17,319 bases of DNA from JAVBPP01 sp031549535 (GTDB taxonomy: Bacteria; Bacillota; Clostridia; Oscillospirales; Acutalibacteraceae): contig JAVBPP010000003.1 of the NCBI GenBank assembly GCA_031549535.1, forward strand, positions 1 through 17,319. The letters run 5' to 3'. Below the pieces are notes generated by a model. It did no database searches. It saw only the letters and a list, made by a program, of their open reading frames with translations, and was not told where the DNA came from. The position numbers and the translations under genes are program-made. Within the stretch, counting starts at the first letter, position 1. Every line of letters starts with the position of its first letter. Of the stretch, positions 1 through 6,527 are shown one piece after another.

Positions 1-204
1 GGAGGTCAAAACCCGCATTGCCCGATTCAAAGGGTTTTCAAAACTCTCCTGTCCGGGGTGCGGGGTTTTTGTAAACCGCTTCGTCTGGTTTATAGGGTTC
101 TGAAAACCGGGGCTGTCCGGTTTATAGGGTACAGTTTAGAAAAGCTTTGCTGTATGGCTTTTTGCGAATTTTTTATCTACGCCTTCTTTGGATATTGGTA
201 TTAG
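1..204. other. Left edge with no assignable gene; degenerate short repeats
   Basis: No gene can be supported here. One forward frame is open from base 1 to a TAG at 202-204. It gives a cysteine- and aromatic-rich tail that I do not recognise, and its last third lies in a sequence repeated elsewhere, so it could be the 3' end of an upstream gene or chance. The DNA holds degenerate repeats: the 12-mer GGTTTATAGGGT occurs at 87-98 and 119-130, and CTGTCCGG occurs near 50-57 and 113-120. The repetition is seen directly; its meaning is unknown. Confidence 0.3.
139..203 (+). repeat. Dispersed repeat, copy A (matches 4889-4954)
   Basis: By eye this stretch aligns with 4889-4954. Both contain GCTTTGCTGTAT, then a T-rich GGTTTTTTG-like run, then a T/C-rich block, and both end in GG-(A/T)-ATTGGTATTA. 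Identity is roughly two thirds. In copy A the hairpin element starts immediately after the shared end; copy B has none there. Confidence 0.55.
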
Positions 205-275
205 AATACTTGCAAAATTCGGTAACGAGCGTTTCGTGTATGCGCTCTTGCCGAATTTTGCAGGAAGTATTCTTA
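201..275. repeat. Large stem-loop 1 (inverted repeat)
   Basis: The left arm (about 201-230) carries GAATACTTGCAAAATTCGG and its complement lies in 248-275 (CCGAATTTTGC followed by AGTATTCTTA). The 11-bp core GCAAAATTCGG/CCGAATTTTGC is perfect. The arms extend it with a few bulges, leaving a loop of roughly ten bases around TTTCGTGTA. There is no U-tract on either side, so it is not a standard terminator. Confidence 0.7.
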
Positions 276-449
276 TTAGTCCACCAACGAAACCTTGTCA
301 AAGCTTGGTGGCATTTTCGCCGTCAGCCTGCGTTGTCCTCCTTGCTTTACGACAGTAAAGCTGCGTCGTCCGCCTGGCCTGACGACAAAAACCCTCACCA
401 AATTTCTGGCAAGCTTTCATTGGCGGACTAATAATGGTGATTGGTATTA
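204..449. mobile_element. Putative non-autonomous hairpin element (MITE-like)
   Basis: The two stem-loops are bounded by an exact 10-bp direct repeat, ATTGGTATTA, at 194-203 and 440-449, which looks like a target-site duplication. The related repeat at 4889-4954 also ends in ATTGGTATTA but has no hairpins after it, as an unoccupied site would. No transposase is encoded, so it would need one in trans. The repeats and hairpins are visible. Calling it a mobile element is inference, because ATTGGTAT-like strings also occur near 3975 and 12189 and could be a recurrent motif instead. Confidence 0.4.
273..434. repeat. Large stem-loop 2 (long imperfect inverted repeat)
   Basis: TTATTAGTCC-(A/G)-CCAA-(C/T)-GAAA begins the left arm at about 273, and its reverse complement lies at about 396-434, so roughly 38 bp pair imperfectly. 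Inside, GCTTTAC-GACA-GTAAAGC forms a tight inner hairpin near 341-358, and the sequence between inner and outer stems is also partly complementary. The whole segment could fold into one long rod. I found no protein-coding signal in it. Confidence 0.6.
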
Positions 450-501
450 TGCTCAATTTTATAGTTGAAAAGAAAAAAACTATCACGTTGTCCGGTTTCT
501 C

Positions 502-530
502 TTGATTTTATTCGCCAACTGGCTTATGAT
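502..530 (+). promoter_or_regulatory. Candidate sigma-A promoter of the oad operon
   Basis: TTGATT (502-507), a 17-base spacer and TATGAT (525-530) match the housekeeping consensus well. They lie about 80 bases before the oadB start. A small inverted repeat ATAGTT/AACTAT (461-466 and 478-483) lies upstream. Confidence 0.5.
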
Positions 531-607
531 ATACTGGGTGGGAATGTGGGATTTATTTCAAGTTTCTCATATCGCTCTCCAATGGGATAATTTTGGGAGG
601 ACACGCA

Positions 608-1762
608 ATGGACACATTTTTGCAATTGTTTGAGGGCTTTACGGATATTGGTGTGGGCAACATCATCATGTTTGTAATCGGCGGCGTACTGATTTATCTT
701 GCTATCGCAAAGGACTATGAACCCATGCTGCTGCTGCCCATGGGCTTCGGCGCTATTTTGGTGAACCTGCCGCTGTCCTCCGTGCTCAGTTACGAGGGTA
801 CACCCGGCGTGTTGCAGCTGTTTTATAACACGGGTATCGTAACGGAGATTTTTCCCATTTTAATTTTTGTGGCTGTCGGTGCGATGATTGACTTTTCGCC
901 GCTGCTGAAAAACCCAAAGATGATTTTGTTTGGCGCGGCCGCGCAGTTCGGCATTTTTTTCACTGTAATCGCCGCACTGCTTTTGGGCAAGGTTTTTCCC
1001 TCGTTGGAGATTGACTTGAAAATTGCCTCCTCCATTGGCATCATCGGTGCTGCGGACGGCCCGACCTCCATTTTTGTGGCAACCAAGTTTGCGCAGAAGT
1101 ATCTGGGCGCAATCACCGTTGCGGCATACTCCTATATGGCGCTGGTACCCATTATTCAGCCTCCGGTCATTAAAATGATTACCACCAAGGCGGAGCGCCA
1201 GATTCGCATGGAATACCAGGAGCGCAGGGTATCCAAAAAGGTATTGATTTTGTTCCCCATCGCCATTACCTTTATATCAGGTATCATTGCCCCCATTTCG
1301 GTGCCGCTGATTGGCTTTTTAATGTTTGGCAACTTAATTCGCGAGTGCGGCGTTTTGGATCGGCTTTCCAACTCAGCGCAAAACGAGCTGGCGAATCTTG
1401 TTACCCTGCTGCTGGGCATCACCATAGGCGCAAAGATGCATCACACGGAGTTTTTGCAGCCCATGACGATGTTGATTATGGGGCTCGGCTTGGTTGCGTT
1501 TGTGTTTGACACAGTCGGCGGCGTGATGTTCGCCAAGTTCCTGAACCTGTTTGTAAAGCAAAAAATCAACCCAATGATTGGTGCGGCCGGCATTTCTGCC
1601 TTCCCCATGGCCTCCCGCGTGATTCAAAAAATGGCAAAGGCCGAGGACCCGCAAAACTTTATCCTGATGCAGGCGACCGGCGCAAATGTGGCCGGGCAAC
1701 TGGGCTCCGTGGTTGCGGGCGGCATCGTGCTGTCCGTGGTTCCGTATTTGTTGTCTCGGTAG
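608..1762 (+). CDS. oadB: Sodium-translocating oxaloacetate decarboxylase, beta subunit
   Basis: This is the membrane subunit that decarboxylates carboxybiotin and couples the reaction to Na+ export. The 384-residue protein is almost entirely hydrophobic helices, as expected for the OAD_beta family. Residues about 146-153 carry the conserved GAADGPTS loop, whose Asp corresponds to the Na+/proton-binding Asp of characterised beta subunits. The C-terminal membrane region has ISAFPMASRV and then GANVAGQLGS, also family hallmarks. I chose the ATG at 608 because GGGAGG at 595-600 lies seven bases before it; a TTG at 593 in the same frame sits in front of that site. It is the first gene of the decarboxylase cluster. 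A palindromic repeat separates it from the gamma gene. A glutaconyl- or methylmalonyl-CoA decarboxylase beta subunit would look similar; the alpha subunit downstream favours oxaloacetate. Confidence 0.93.
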   Translation: MDTFLQLFEGFTDIGVGNIIMFVIGGVLIYLAIAKDYEPMLLLPMGFGAILVNLPLSSVLSYEGTPGVLQLFYNTGIVTEIFPILIFVAVGAMIDFSPLLKNPKMILFGAAAQFGIFFTVIAALLLGKVFPSLEIDLKIASSIGIIGAADGPTSIFVATKFAQKYLGAITVAAYSYMALVPIIQPPVIKMITTKAERQIRMEYQERRVSKKVLILFPIAITFISGIIAPISVPLIGFLMFGNLIRECGVLDRLSNSAQNELANLVTLLLGITIGAKMHHTEFLQPMTMLIMGLGLVAFVFDTVGGVMFAKFLNLFVKQKINPMIGAAGISAFPMASRVIQKMAKAEDPQNFILMQATGANVAGQLGSVVAGGIVLSVVPYLLSR

Positions 1763-1791
1763 CAGGCAATTTCGAAACGAACGAGAAAGCG

Positions 1792-1858
1792 GACGGCCAA
1801 TGGCCGCCCCTACAGCGAAAGGATTGCCTACGACATGTAGGGGCGCGCATTGCGCGTC
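1792..1858. repeat. Palindromic dispersed repeat (TGTAGGGGCG family), copy 1
   Basis: Two 23-base arms (1792-1814 and 1836-1858) are inverted copies with four mismatches. Each arm ends in CCCCTACA/TGTAGGGG and has its own small palindrome (GGCCAATGGCC; GCGCAATGCGC). Positions 1829-1858 match the reverse complement of 12092-12121 with three differences in 30 bases, so this is a dispersed element. It lies inside the oad operon, where the hairpin could protect or partly terminate the transcript after oadB. No U-tract follows. Confidence 0.75.
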
Positions 1859-1903
1859 TGGGGCTTTCGCAATCGCTAGGTAATAATAAGAGAGGTTAAT
1901 ATA

Positions 1904-2209
1904 ATGCATGAGATTAATCTTGCCCTGATTTTGACAGGAATCGGAATGGGCACTGTATTTTTTGTTTTATTGTTATTCAGCCTGATTATTGCGGCGCTCA
2001 CCAGAATGTTTAAAGGCGGCGAAACCCAAGCGCAGGCACAGCCTGCCTCCCCGGCAACTGCTTCTCCCTCTGAGGAGCTGCTGCTTTACGGTGTGGATGA
2101 GCCAACCGCCGCAATGCTCATGGCCATTGTCGCGCAGGAGCTGCAAACACCGCTTACTAAGTTAAATTTCCGTTCCATAAAAGCGACAAAGGGGGATGCG
2201 GGCGCATGA
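1904..2209 (+). CDS. oadG: Oxaloacetate decarboxylase, gamma subunit
   Basis: The gamma chain anchors and assembles the decarboxylase pump, bridging the membrane beta subunit and the peripheral alpha subunit. The 101-residue protein has one N-terminal membrane helix (about residues 6-32), then basic and glycine residues, an Ala/Gln/Pro/Ser linker (about 42-58) and a short C-terminal helix. This is the standard OAD_gamma layout and about the usual size. Sequence conservation in this family is low, so the call rests on architecture plus position between the beta and alpha genes. AGAGAGG lies just ahead of the ATG. The stop overlaps the next start in an ATGA, implying translational coupling with the alpha subunit. 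Confidence 0.85.
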   Translation: MHEINLALILTGIGMGTVFFVLLLFSLIIAALTRMFKGGETQAQAQPASPATASPSEELLLYGVDEPTAAMLMAIVAQELQTPLTKLNFRSIKATKGDAGA

Positions 2210-3600
2210 AACAAATCCGGTTTACCGAAACAGTGCTGCGGGACGCAGGGCAGTCCCTAATTGCAACGCGCATGCCGTACAGCCAATTTGAACCCATTTT
2301 GGAAACGCTGGACCGGGTGGGCTATTACTCCCTGGAATGCTGGGGCGGCGCGACCTTTGATACCTGCCTGCGGTTTTTAGGGGAGGATCCCTGGGAGCGG
2401 CTGCGAAACATCCGTCAGCGCGTTACAAACACCAAGCTGCAGATGCTGCTCCGGGGGCAGAATCTGCTCGGCTATAAGCACTATCCGGACGATGTTGTCC
2501 GGAAGTTTATTGCGCTTTCCGTCAAGAACGGCATTGACATCATCCGCATTTTTGACGCGCTGAACGATTTGCGCAATCTGGAGGTCTCCGTTGCGGAAAC
2601 GGTGAAGCAAAAAGCCGAGGCGCAGGTTGCAATCGCCTATACGCAATCGCCGGTGCACACGCTGGAAAACTATGTGAAGCTGGCAAAGCGGATTGAAGAA
2701 ATGGGCGCAACCACACTGTGCATCAAGGATATGGCCGGCATCATGAGCCCCCGGGAAGGATTTGAACTGGTTTCCGCCATCACGCGGGACTGCTCCCTGC
2801 CTGTTCATGTGCATACGCATTGCACCACCGGCCTTGCGTTCATGACCTATTTAAAATCCGCGGAGGCCGGGGCGGCCTGCATCGATACCGCCATTTCCTG
2901 CTTCTCCGGCGGCACCTCACAGCCGGCAACCGAAACGCTTGTGTACGCGCTGGATCAACTCGGGTTTGATACCGGAATCGACCAAGCGCTGCTGAAAGAA
3001 GTCAATGATTTCTTTAAGCCCATTCAAGAGAGTTATGTAAAGAGCGGGGAGCTGGATCCCAAGGTTATGGGAACCGAAGCGGATGCGCTGACCTACCAAA
3101 TCCCAGGCGGCATGCTCTCCAACCTGATTTCCCAGCTCAAGTCCCTGAACGCCATGGATCGTTTCGCGGAAGTATTGGCGGAGACCCCGCGTGTACGCAA
3201 AGATATGGGATATCCCCCGCTTGTTACACCGACGAGCCAGATTGTCGGCTCACAGGCGGCCACCAACGTCTTGGTGGGCGAGCGCTATAAAACCGTCTCC
3301 AACGAAGTGCGCGCCTATTTGCGCGGCGAATACGGCAGCCCGCCGGGAGAGGTCTCCCAGGAGATGATACAAAAGGTGCTGGGCGATGAAAAGCCCATTA
3401 CGGAGCGTTTCGCATCCTCCCTGCCGGACGGTTGGGAAGAGGGCAAACAAGCTGCGGGAGCGTTGGCCGCTTCCGATGAGGATGTGATGTCCTATATCCT
3501 GTTCCCGCAGGTGTATCAAAAATATGCCGAAGAGAAGAAACAAACGCCCGCCGGGAACCCCGACAGGCTGAAATACAGCATTAACCTACTGAAAAAATAG
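2206..3600 (+). CDS. oadA: Oxaloacetate decarboxylase, alpha subunit (carboxyltransferase part)
   Basis: It transfers the carboxyl group from oxaloacetate to biotin in the cytoplasm, giving pyruvate and carboxybiotin. Residues about 5-280 form the HMGL-like TIM barrel: LRDAGQSL at 11-18 with metal-binding Asp13, LLRGQNLLGY at 81-90, the active-site Lys174 in CIKDMAG, and His203/His205 in HVHTH. Residues about 300-460 match the conserved carboxylase (PYC_OADA) domain. At 464 residues it lacks the C-terminal biotin domain of the roughly 590-residue Klebsiella alpha chain; that domain is the separate next gene. The pyruvate-carboxylase-type barrel argues for oxaloacetate rather than an acyl-CoA substrate. 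The start overlaps the oadG stop. A pyruvate carboxylase B subunit or transcarboxylase 5S is the main alternative; the beta and gamma genes beside it argue against both. Confidence 0.92.
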   Translation: MKQIRFTETVLRDAGQSLIATRMPYSQFEPILETLDRVGYYSLECWGGATFDTCLRFLGEDPWERLRNIRQRVTNTKLQMLLRGQNLLGYKHYPDDVVRKFIALSVKNGIDIIRIFDALNDLRNLEVSVAETVKQKAEAQVAIAYTQSPVHTLENYVKLAKRIEEMGATTLCIKDMAGIMSPREGFELVSAITRDCSLPVHVHTHCTTGLAFMTYLKSAEAGAACIDTAISCFSGGTSQPATETLVYALDQLGFDTGIDQALLKEVNDFFKPIQESYVKSGELDPKVMGTEADALTYQIPGGMLSNLISQLKSLNAMDRFAEVLAETPRVRKDMGYPPLVTPTSQIVGSQAATNVLVGERYKTVSNEVRAYLRGEYGSPPGEVSQEMIQKVLGDEKPITERFASSLPDGWEEGKQAAGALAASDEDVMSYILFPQVYQKYAEEKKQTPAGNPDRLKYSINLLKK

Positions 3601-3616
3601 AAAGAGAGAGCCGAAC

Positions 3617-3973
3617 ATGGTATATCAAGTAAAACTAAACGGAACCTGTTATGAAGTGGACGTTGCAAACAGCGAAACGGAAATCCTCAGCGTAACCGCC
3701 ATACAGGCACAGGCCGAACCGGCGCAAACGTCCAGCCAGCCCAGCGCGGCTCCCGGCAGCGGGGAAGCGGTGTGCGCACCCATGCCGGGCGCAGTGATTG
3801 GCATACAGACCGCTGTGGGGCAGACGGTAAAAAAGGGGCAGGTGCTGTTCATTTTGGAAGCGATGAAAATGGAGAATGAAATTGTTTCCCCGCGCGACGG
3901 CACCGTATCCGGAGTTGCCGTGGAACGCAGCAGTACCGTATCCGCCGGTGATGTTTTAGCTTATTTGGCGTAA
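3617..3973 (+). CDS. Biotin carboxyl carrier protein of the decarboxylase
   Basis: This 118-residue protein is the mobile biotin arm shuttling CO2 from the alpha subunit to the membrane beta subunit. Residues 50-118 are a biotinyl/lipoyl-attachment fold with the biotinylation motif EAMKMEN; the acceptor is Lys84. The second half-motif PMPGAV lies at 55-60. A short N-terminal beta segment (1-28) is followed by an Ala/Gln/Pro/Ser linker (about 30-50) typical of biotin carriers. It starts 16 bases after oadA behind a purine-rich AGAGAGAG site. Its stop is only 12 bases from the end of the convergent Fic gene, and no clear terminator lies between them. Functionally it replaces the C-terminal domain missing from OadA. 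Confidence 0.9.
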   Translation: MVYQVKLNGTCYEVDVANSETEILSVTAIQAQAEPAQTSSQPSAAPGSGEAVCAPMPGAVIGIQTAVGQTVKKGQVLFILEAMKMENEIVSPRDGTVSGVAVERSSTVSAGDVLAYLA

Positions 3974-3985
3974 TGCTATTGGTAT

Positions 3986-4747
3986 TTATCCGTCGCTTGG
4001 TCTGACTTGGCGCTTCGCTTGTTCTTCGATGATTTCACACAATGCTGAAAGCGTAAATTCAATAAAAACACCGGAGTCATTTGCTTTTCTTGCGGCTTCA
4101 ATTGCCTTGTAATACTGCGGCCGATTTTGATATAGCACCGATTCCATTGGTATCCATGCGAAAATCGCATTCCATTGTGCGAGCAGAAGCGTCTGCCATA
4201 GCCGCCCCATGCGCCCGTTGCCATCGGCAAAGGGGTGAATGGTTTCGATTTCATAGTGTAGAATTGCGCTTTTCAGCACCGAATGCAATTCCGAGCCTTT
4301 CGCCCAAGCAAATAAATCCTCCATCAGCTGCGGCACAAATTGGGGTCGTGCACCGATATGCACCGCAACATCGCCGCTTCGAAATTTTCCGGACTCCGCA
4401 ACCAAGCCTTGCGTCATTAGCGCATGGGCTTTTAGGAAATCTTGGATGGCATATGGGTCGAACGTCATAACTCTGTCATAAGCCTCGTAAGCGTTCTTGA
4501 CCTCTTTGATTTCTGTTTGCTTCCCCGCTACGACCCTTCCCTCTATAACGGCAGTCACCTCCCCAAGCGTAAGGGTGTTGCCCTCAATGGCCAGGGAGGA
4601 ATAAATCGTACGCAGCCGATTTTCGCGATGCAAGGTGATATCCTGCTGAAAATCCGTACCGAGTGTAAGGCGTGTCACGGTTTCTACGATTTTTGCCAGA
4701 TAGTCGGCTGCTTTTTCCGTAATGGTATAGGGCGGCTTCTGCGGCAT
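3986..4747 (-). CDS. Fic-domain protein (probable AMP-transferase) with inhibitory motif
   Basis: Fic enzymes usually transfer AMP from ATP to target-protein hydroxyls. This 253-residue protein has the active-site motif HPFADGNGRMGR (about 171-182), with the catalytic His and the phosphate-binding G-N-G-R intact. Before it lies the flap-like region around HIGARPQFVP. Near residue 50, SLAIEGN fits the (S/T)xxxE(G/N) autoinhibitory helix, so it is probably a self-restrained class II Fic. The first possible start is a TTG at 4750, but GGAGG is spaced correctly for the ATG at 4747. It ends 12 bases from the decarboxylase cluster in convergent orientation. No separate antitoxin gene is seen. The target is unknown, and reactions other than AMPylation occur in the family. 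Confidence 0.88.
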   Translation of the reverse strand: MPQKPPYTITEKAADYLAKIVETVTRLTLGTDFQQDITLHRENRLRTIYSSLAIEGNTLTLGEVTAVIEGRVVAGKQTEIKEVKNAYEAYDRVMTFDPYAIQDFLKAHALMTQGLVAESGKFRSGDVAVHIGARPQFVPQLMEDLFAWAKGSELHSVLKSAILHYEIETIHPFADGNGRMGRLWQTLLLAQWNAIFAWIPMESVLYQNRPQYYKAIEAARKANDSGVFIEFTLSALCEIIEEQAKRQVRPSDG

Positions 4748-4782
4748 CAAAAGTCCTCCTCGTCAGGTTAGAGTTGTGCCCA

Positions 4783-4798
4783 AACATGTTTACATGTT
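4783..4798. promoter_or_regulatory. Palindromic operator candidate upstream of the Fic gene
   Basis: AACATGT-TT-ACATGTT is a perfect 7+2+7 inverted repeat lying 36 bases before the Fic start. On the minus strand it overlaps a weak promoter-like pair (TTGTAT, 17 bases, TAAACA) whose -10 falls inside the palindrome. A bound regulator would block that promoter. The symmetry is seen; operator function is inferred. Confidence 0.4.
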
Positions 4799-4805
4799 CC
4801 ATATA

Positions 4806-4847
4806 ACGGATACAAGTCGCGTTACTGTGCGGCTTGTATCCGTTTTT
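4806..4847 (+). terminator. Orphan intrinsic-terminator-like hairpin
   Basis: ACGGATACAAG (4806-4816) pairs with CTTGTATCCGT (4833-4843). The stem extends inward by four pairs, one of them G-T, to an eight-base loop, and TTTTT follows on the plus strand. The geometry is that of a Rho-independent terminator. However, both neighbouring genes are on the minus strand, so no plus-strand gene ends here. Confidence 0.55.
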
Positions 4848-4888
4848 GTATTACTCCGGCACTTAATAGTCGCAAATTCCGCGGGAGC

Positions 4889-4954
4889 AAATGCTTTGCT
4901 GTATAGGTTTTTTGAGGGAAATAATATAGGTTTTCTTACTTGGAATTGGTATTA
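4889..4954 (+). repeat. Dispersed repeat, copy B (matches 139-203)
   Basis: It shares GCTTTGCTGTAT, a GGTTTTTTG run and the terminal ATTGGTATTA (4945-4954) with the left-edge copy, at about two-thirds identity by eye. It fills the gap between the Fic gene and the 3' end of the oxidoreductase gene, and no hairpin element follows the shared terminus. Confidence 0.55.
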
Positions 4955-4975
4955 CTATTTGGTGCCCGCGTAATA

Positions 4976-6010
4976 TTACAGTGCAACCGTCTTTCCGGTT
5001 CTCGCGGATTCATAAATTGCGTTGATGATGCGCACGCTCTTGATGGCCTCCATGGGCAGAATCTGCGGGTCGCGCCCGTCGCGCACGGCGGCAATCATGT
5101 CCTCCACAATGGAGCTGTGACCCAGGCAAAGGTTGGGGTCAAGCGCCGCGGCGGAGCCGTTGCCGGCGTATTTGGCAAGCATTTCCGCCTCCTCCCCCTC
5201 CGGCGCGTCCATCATTTTCCACAGCTGCAGCTTGTCGCTGTCCGCCTCCATGGAGCCCTTGCTGCCGTAGACGCGAATGCCGGTGCAGATGCCGGGGTAG
5301 GCGCAGGTGGTGCTCACAAAGGTCGCGGTTGCGCCAGAGGAAAATTTGATGAGCGAGGCGGTGAAGTCCTCTGTCTCAATTTTATGGTTGTAAATACCCA
5401 TTTGGGAGGTGACGCTCACCACGTCGCCCATAAGCCACTGCATGAGGTCAACGGTGTGCACGGCCTGGTTCATCAGCGAACCGCCGCCGTCCATGTCCCA
5501 AGTGCCTCTCCAGCCGCCGTTATCGTAATATTCCTGTGTGCGGAACCATTTCACCGCGAAATCGCCGTAAAAAACCTCGCCGATTTTGCCGCTGCGGATG
5601 GCGTCCACCATGGGCTTCATGTTGGTGTTGTTGCGGTTTTGGTGCACAACGCCCACGGTTTTGCCCGTCTTCTGCCTGGCCTCTTCAATTTTCATGGCAG
5701 CTTCCACCGTGATGTCAATGGGCTTTTCCACCAGCACGTTCTTGCCCGCCTCCATTGCCTCCACGGCAAACTGCGCATGCATGCCGCTGGGCAGCGCAAT
5801 GCTCACGATGTCAATATCCGGGTTGCGGAACATTTCTGCATAGTCCGTATAGGTCAAAACGCCCGGATAATCCTTCTTCGCCTTCTCCAGCTTTTCCGGC
5901 AGCAGGTCGCAAACCGCAATCAGATCCGCGTTCTCAGATTTAAAAGCCGCAGCAGCGTGGGATCTGCCAACGCCGAGACCCAGGACAGCATAACCAATTT
6001 TTTTACTCAT
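4976..6010 (-). CDS. Gfo/Idh/MocA-family NAD(P)-dependent oxidoreductase
   Basis: Members oxidise or reduce sugars, inositols and sugar acids with NAD(P). The 344-residue protein has the usual length. The N-terminal Rossmann fold carries GLGVGRSHA at residues 11-19, and an acidic residue after the second strand (CDLLPEK, Asp35) suggests NAD preference. The nucleotide-binding EKP signature is at 95-97. The C-terminal domain carries GGGSLMNQAVHTVD (175-188), the family catalytic region, with His185 and Asp188 in the expected places. No secretion signal is present, so it is cytoplasmic. AAAGGA precedes the ATG by about nine bases. It stands alone, with its own extended -10 promoter and no catabolic neighbours, so the substrate cannot be named. 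Confidence 0.9.
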   Translation of the reverse strand: MSKKIGYAVLGLGVGRSHAAAAFKSENADLIAVCDLLPEKLEKAKKDYPGVLTYTDYAEMFRNPDIDIVSIALPSGMHAQFAVEAMEAGKNVLVEKPIDITVEAAMKIEEARQKTGKTVGVVHQNRNNTNMKPMVDAIRSGKIGEVFYGDFAVKWFRTQEYYDNGGWRGTWDMDGGGSLMNQAVHTVDLMQWLMGDVVSVTSQMGIYNHKIETEDFTASLIKFSSGATATFVSTTCAYPGICTGIRVYGSKGSMEADSDKLQLWKMMDAPEGEEAEMLAKYAGNGSAAALDPNLCLGHSSIVEDMIAAVRDGRDPQILPMEAIKSVRIINAIYESARTGKTVAL

Positions 6011-6045
6011 GTAGTTCGTTCCTTTCCACTGTGTATTTTCGCACT

Positions 6046-6054
6046 ATTATAGCA
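6046..6054 (-). promoter_or_regulatory. Extended -10 promoter of the oxidoreductase gene
   Basis: Read on the minus strand, TGCTATAAT is a perfect extended -10 element about 36 bases upstream of the ATG. The -35 at the right distance (TTTAAT) is weak, as is common for TGn-type promoters. It is back to back with the GntR operon promoter. Confidence 0.6.
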
Positions 6055-6092
6055 TGAATTTTGTAAATATTAAAGTAAAAATAAAAAAATGC

Positions 6093-6121
6093 TTGACAAT
6101 TAACTGTATCTGTGTTATAGA
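6093..6121 (+). promoter_or_regulatory. Promoter of the GntR/ABC operon
   Basis: TTGACA (6093-6098), exactly 17 bases, then TATAGA (6116-6121). The consensus -35 and the spacing make this a strong candidate. It is 26 bases ahead of the regulator ATG and overlaps the inverted repeat at 6103-6127. Confidence 0.7.
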
Positions 6122-6127
6122 TACAGT
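6103..6127. promoter_or_regulatory. Probable GntR operator (inverted repeat)
   Basis: ACTGTATCT and AGATACAGT are perfect 9-base inverted arms separated by seven bases, placed across the spacer and -10 of the operon promoter. YtrA-type GntR repressors are known to bind such repeats in their own promoters, so autorepression by the first gene is the natural reading. The symmetry is seen; the binding is inferred. Confidence 0.65.
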
Positions 6128-6146
6128 AGAAACAGGAGGTGAAGCC

Positions 6147-6527
6147 ATGAATATTCTAATCAGCGCACTTTCCGCCACGCCGATTTATGAGCAAATTAAG
6201 GCTCAGATTAAGGAGCTGGCGCTTGCCGGCAAACTCAAGGCGGGGGAGCAGCTGCCTTCCATCCGCTTAATGGCAAAGGATTTGCAGGTGGGCATTATCA
6301 CAGTCAAGCGCGCTTACGACGAGCTGTGTGAGGAGGGCATCCTGATGAGTTTCGCCGGGCGCGGGGTGTTTGCCGCCGCGCTGGACACCGAAAAAATCAA
6401 GCAGGCGCATCTGGAGCTGCTGCGCGAGAGGCTGCGGGATATCCGGGCGTTTTGCGAAGGCGTGAATATCACAAAAGAGGAAATGCTGCAGGCGGCGGAA
6501 ACAATTTATGAGGAGGCAACAACATGA
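6147..6527 (+). CDS. GntR-family regulator, YtrA type
   Basis: This 126-residue regulator has an N-terminal winged helix-turn-helix (about 12-76): PIYEQIKAQI, then GEQLPSIRLMAKDL, then ITVKRAYDELCEEG and the wing with GRGVF. Only a short helical tail follows, instead of a large effector domain, which is the hallmark of the YtrA subfamily. Those regulators sit at the head of ABC-transporter operons and respond to cell-envelope antibiotics or exported peptides. I chose the ATG at 6147, behind CAGGAGGTG. The frame is open further upstream, but the earlier codons overlap the promoter. Its stop overlaps the ATPase start in an ATGA. The inducer is unknown. Confidence 0.9.
   Translation: MNILISALSATPIYEQIKAQIKELALAGKLKAGEQLPSIRLMAKDLQVGIITVKRAYDELCEEGILMSFAGRGVFAAALDTEKIKQAHLELLRERLRDIRAFCEGVNITKEEMLQAAETIYEEATT

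Noticed and set aside
147..431. A 94-codon open frame at the left edge
   Set aside because: It runs through both hairpins and across the dispersed repeat, has no ribosome site, and its product follows the inverted-repeat structure.
608..3973. Cluster as methylmalonyl- or glutaconyl-CoA decarboxylase
   Set aside because: The carboxyltransferase is the pyruvate-carboxylase/OadA TIM-barrel type, not the acyl-CoA carboxyltransferase type.
4940..6052. A 370-codon open frame on the plus strand, antisense to the oxidoreductase
   Set aside because: Its His/Val/Arg-rich product matches nothing and mirrors the codon bias of the well-supported Gfo/Idh/MocA gene on the other strand.
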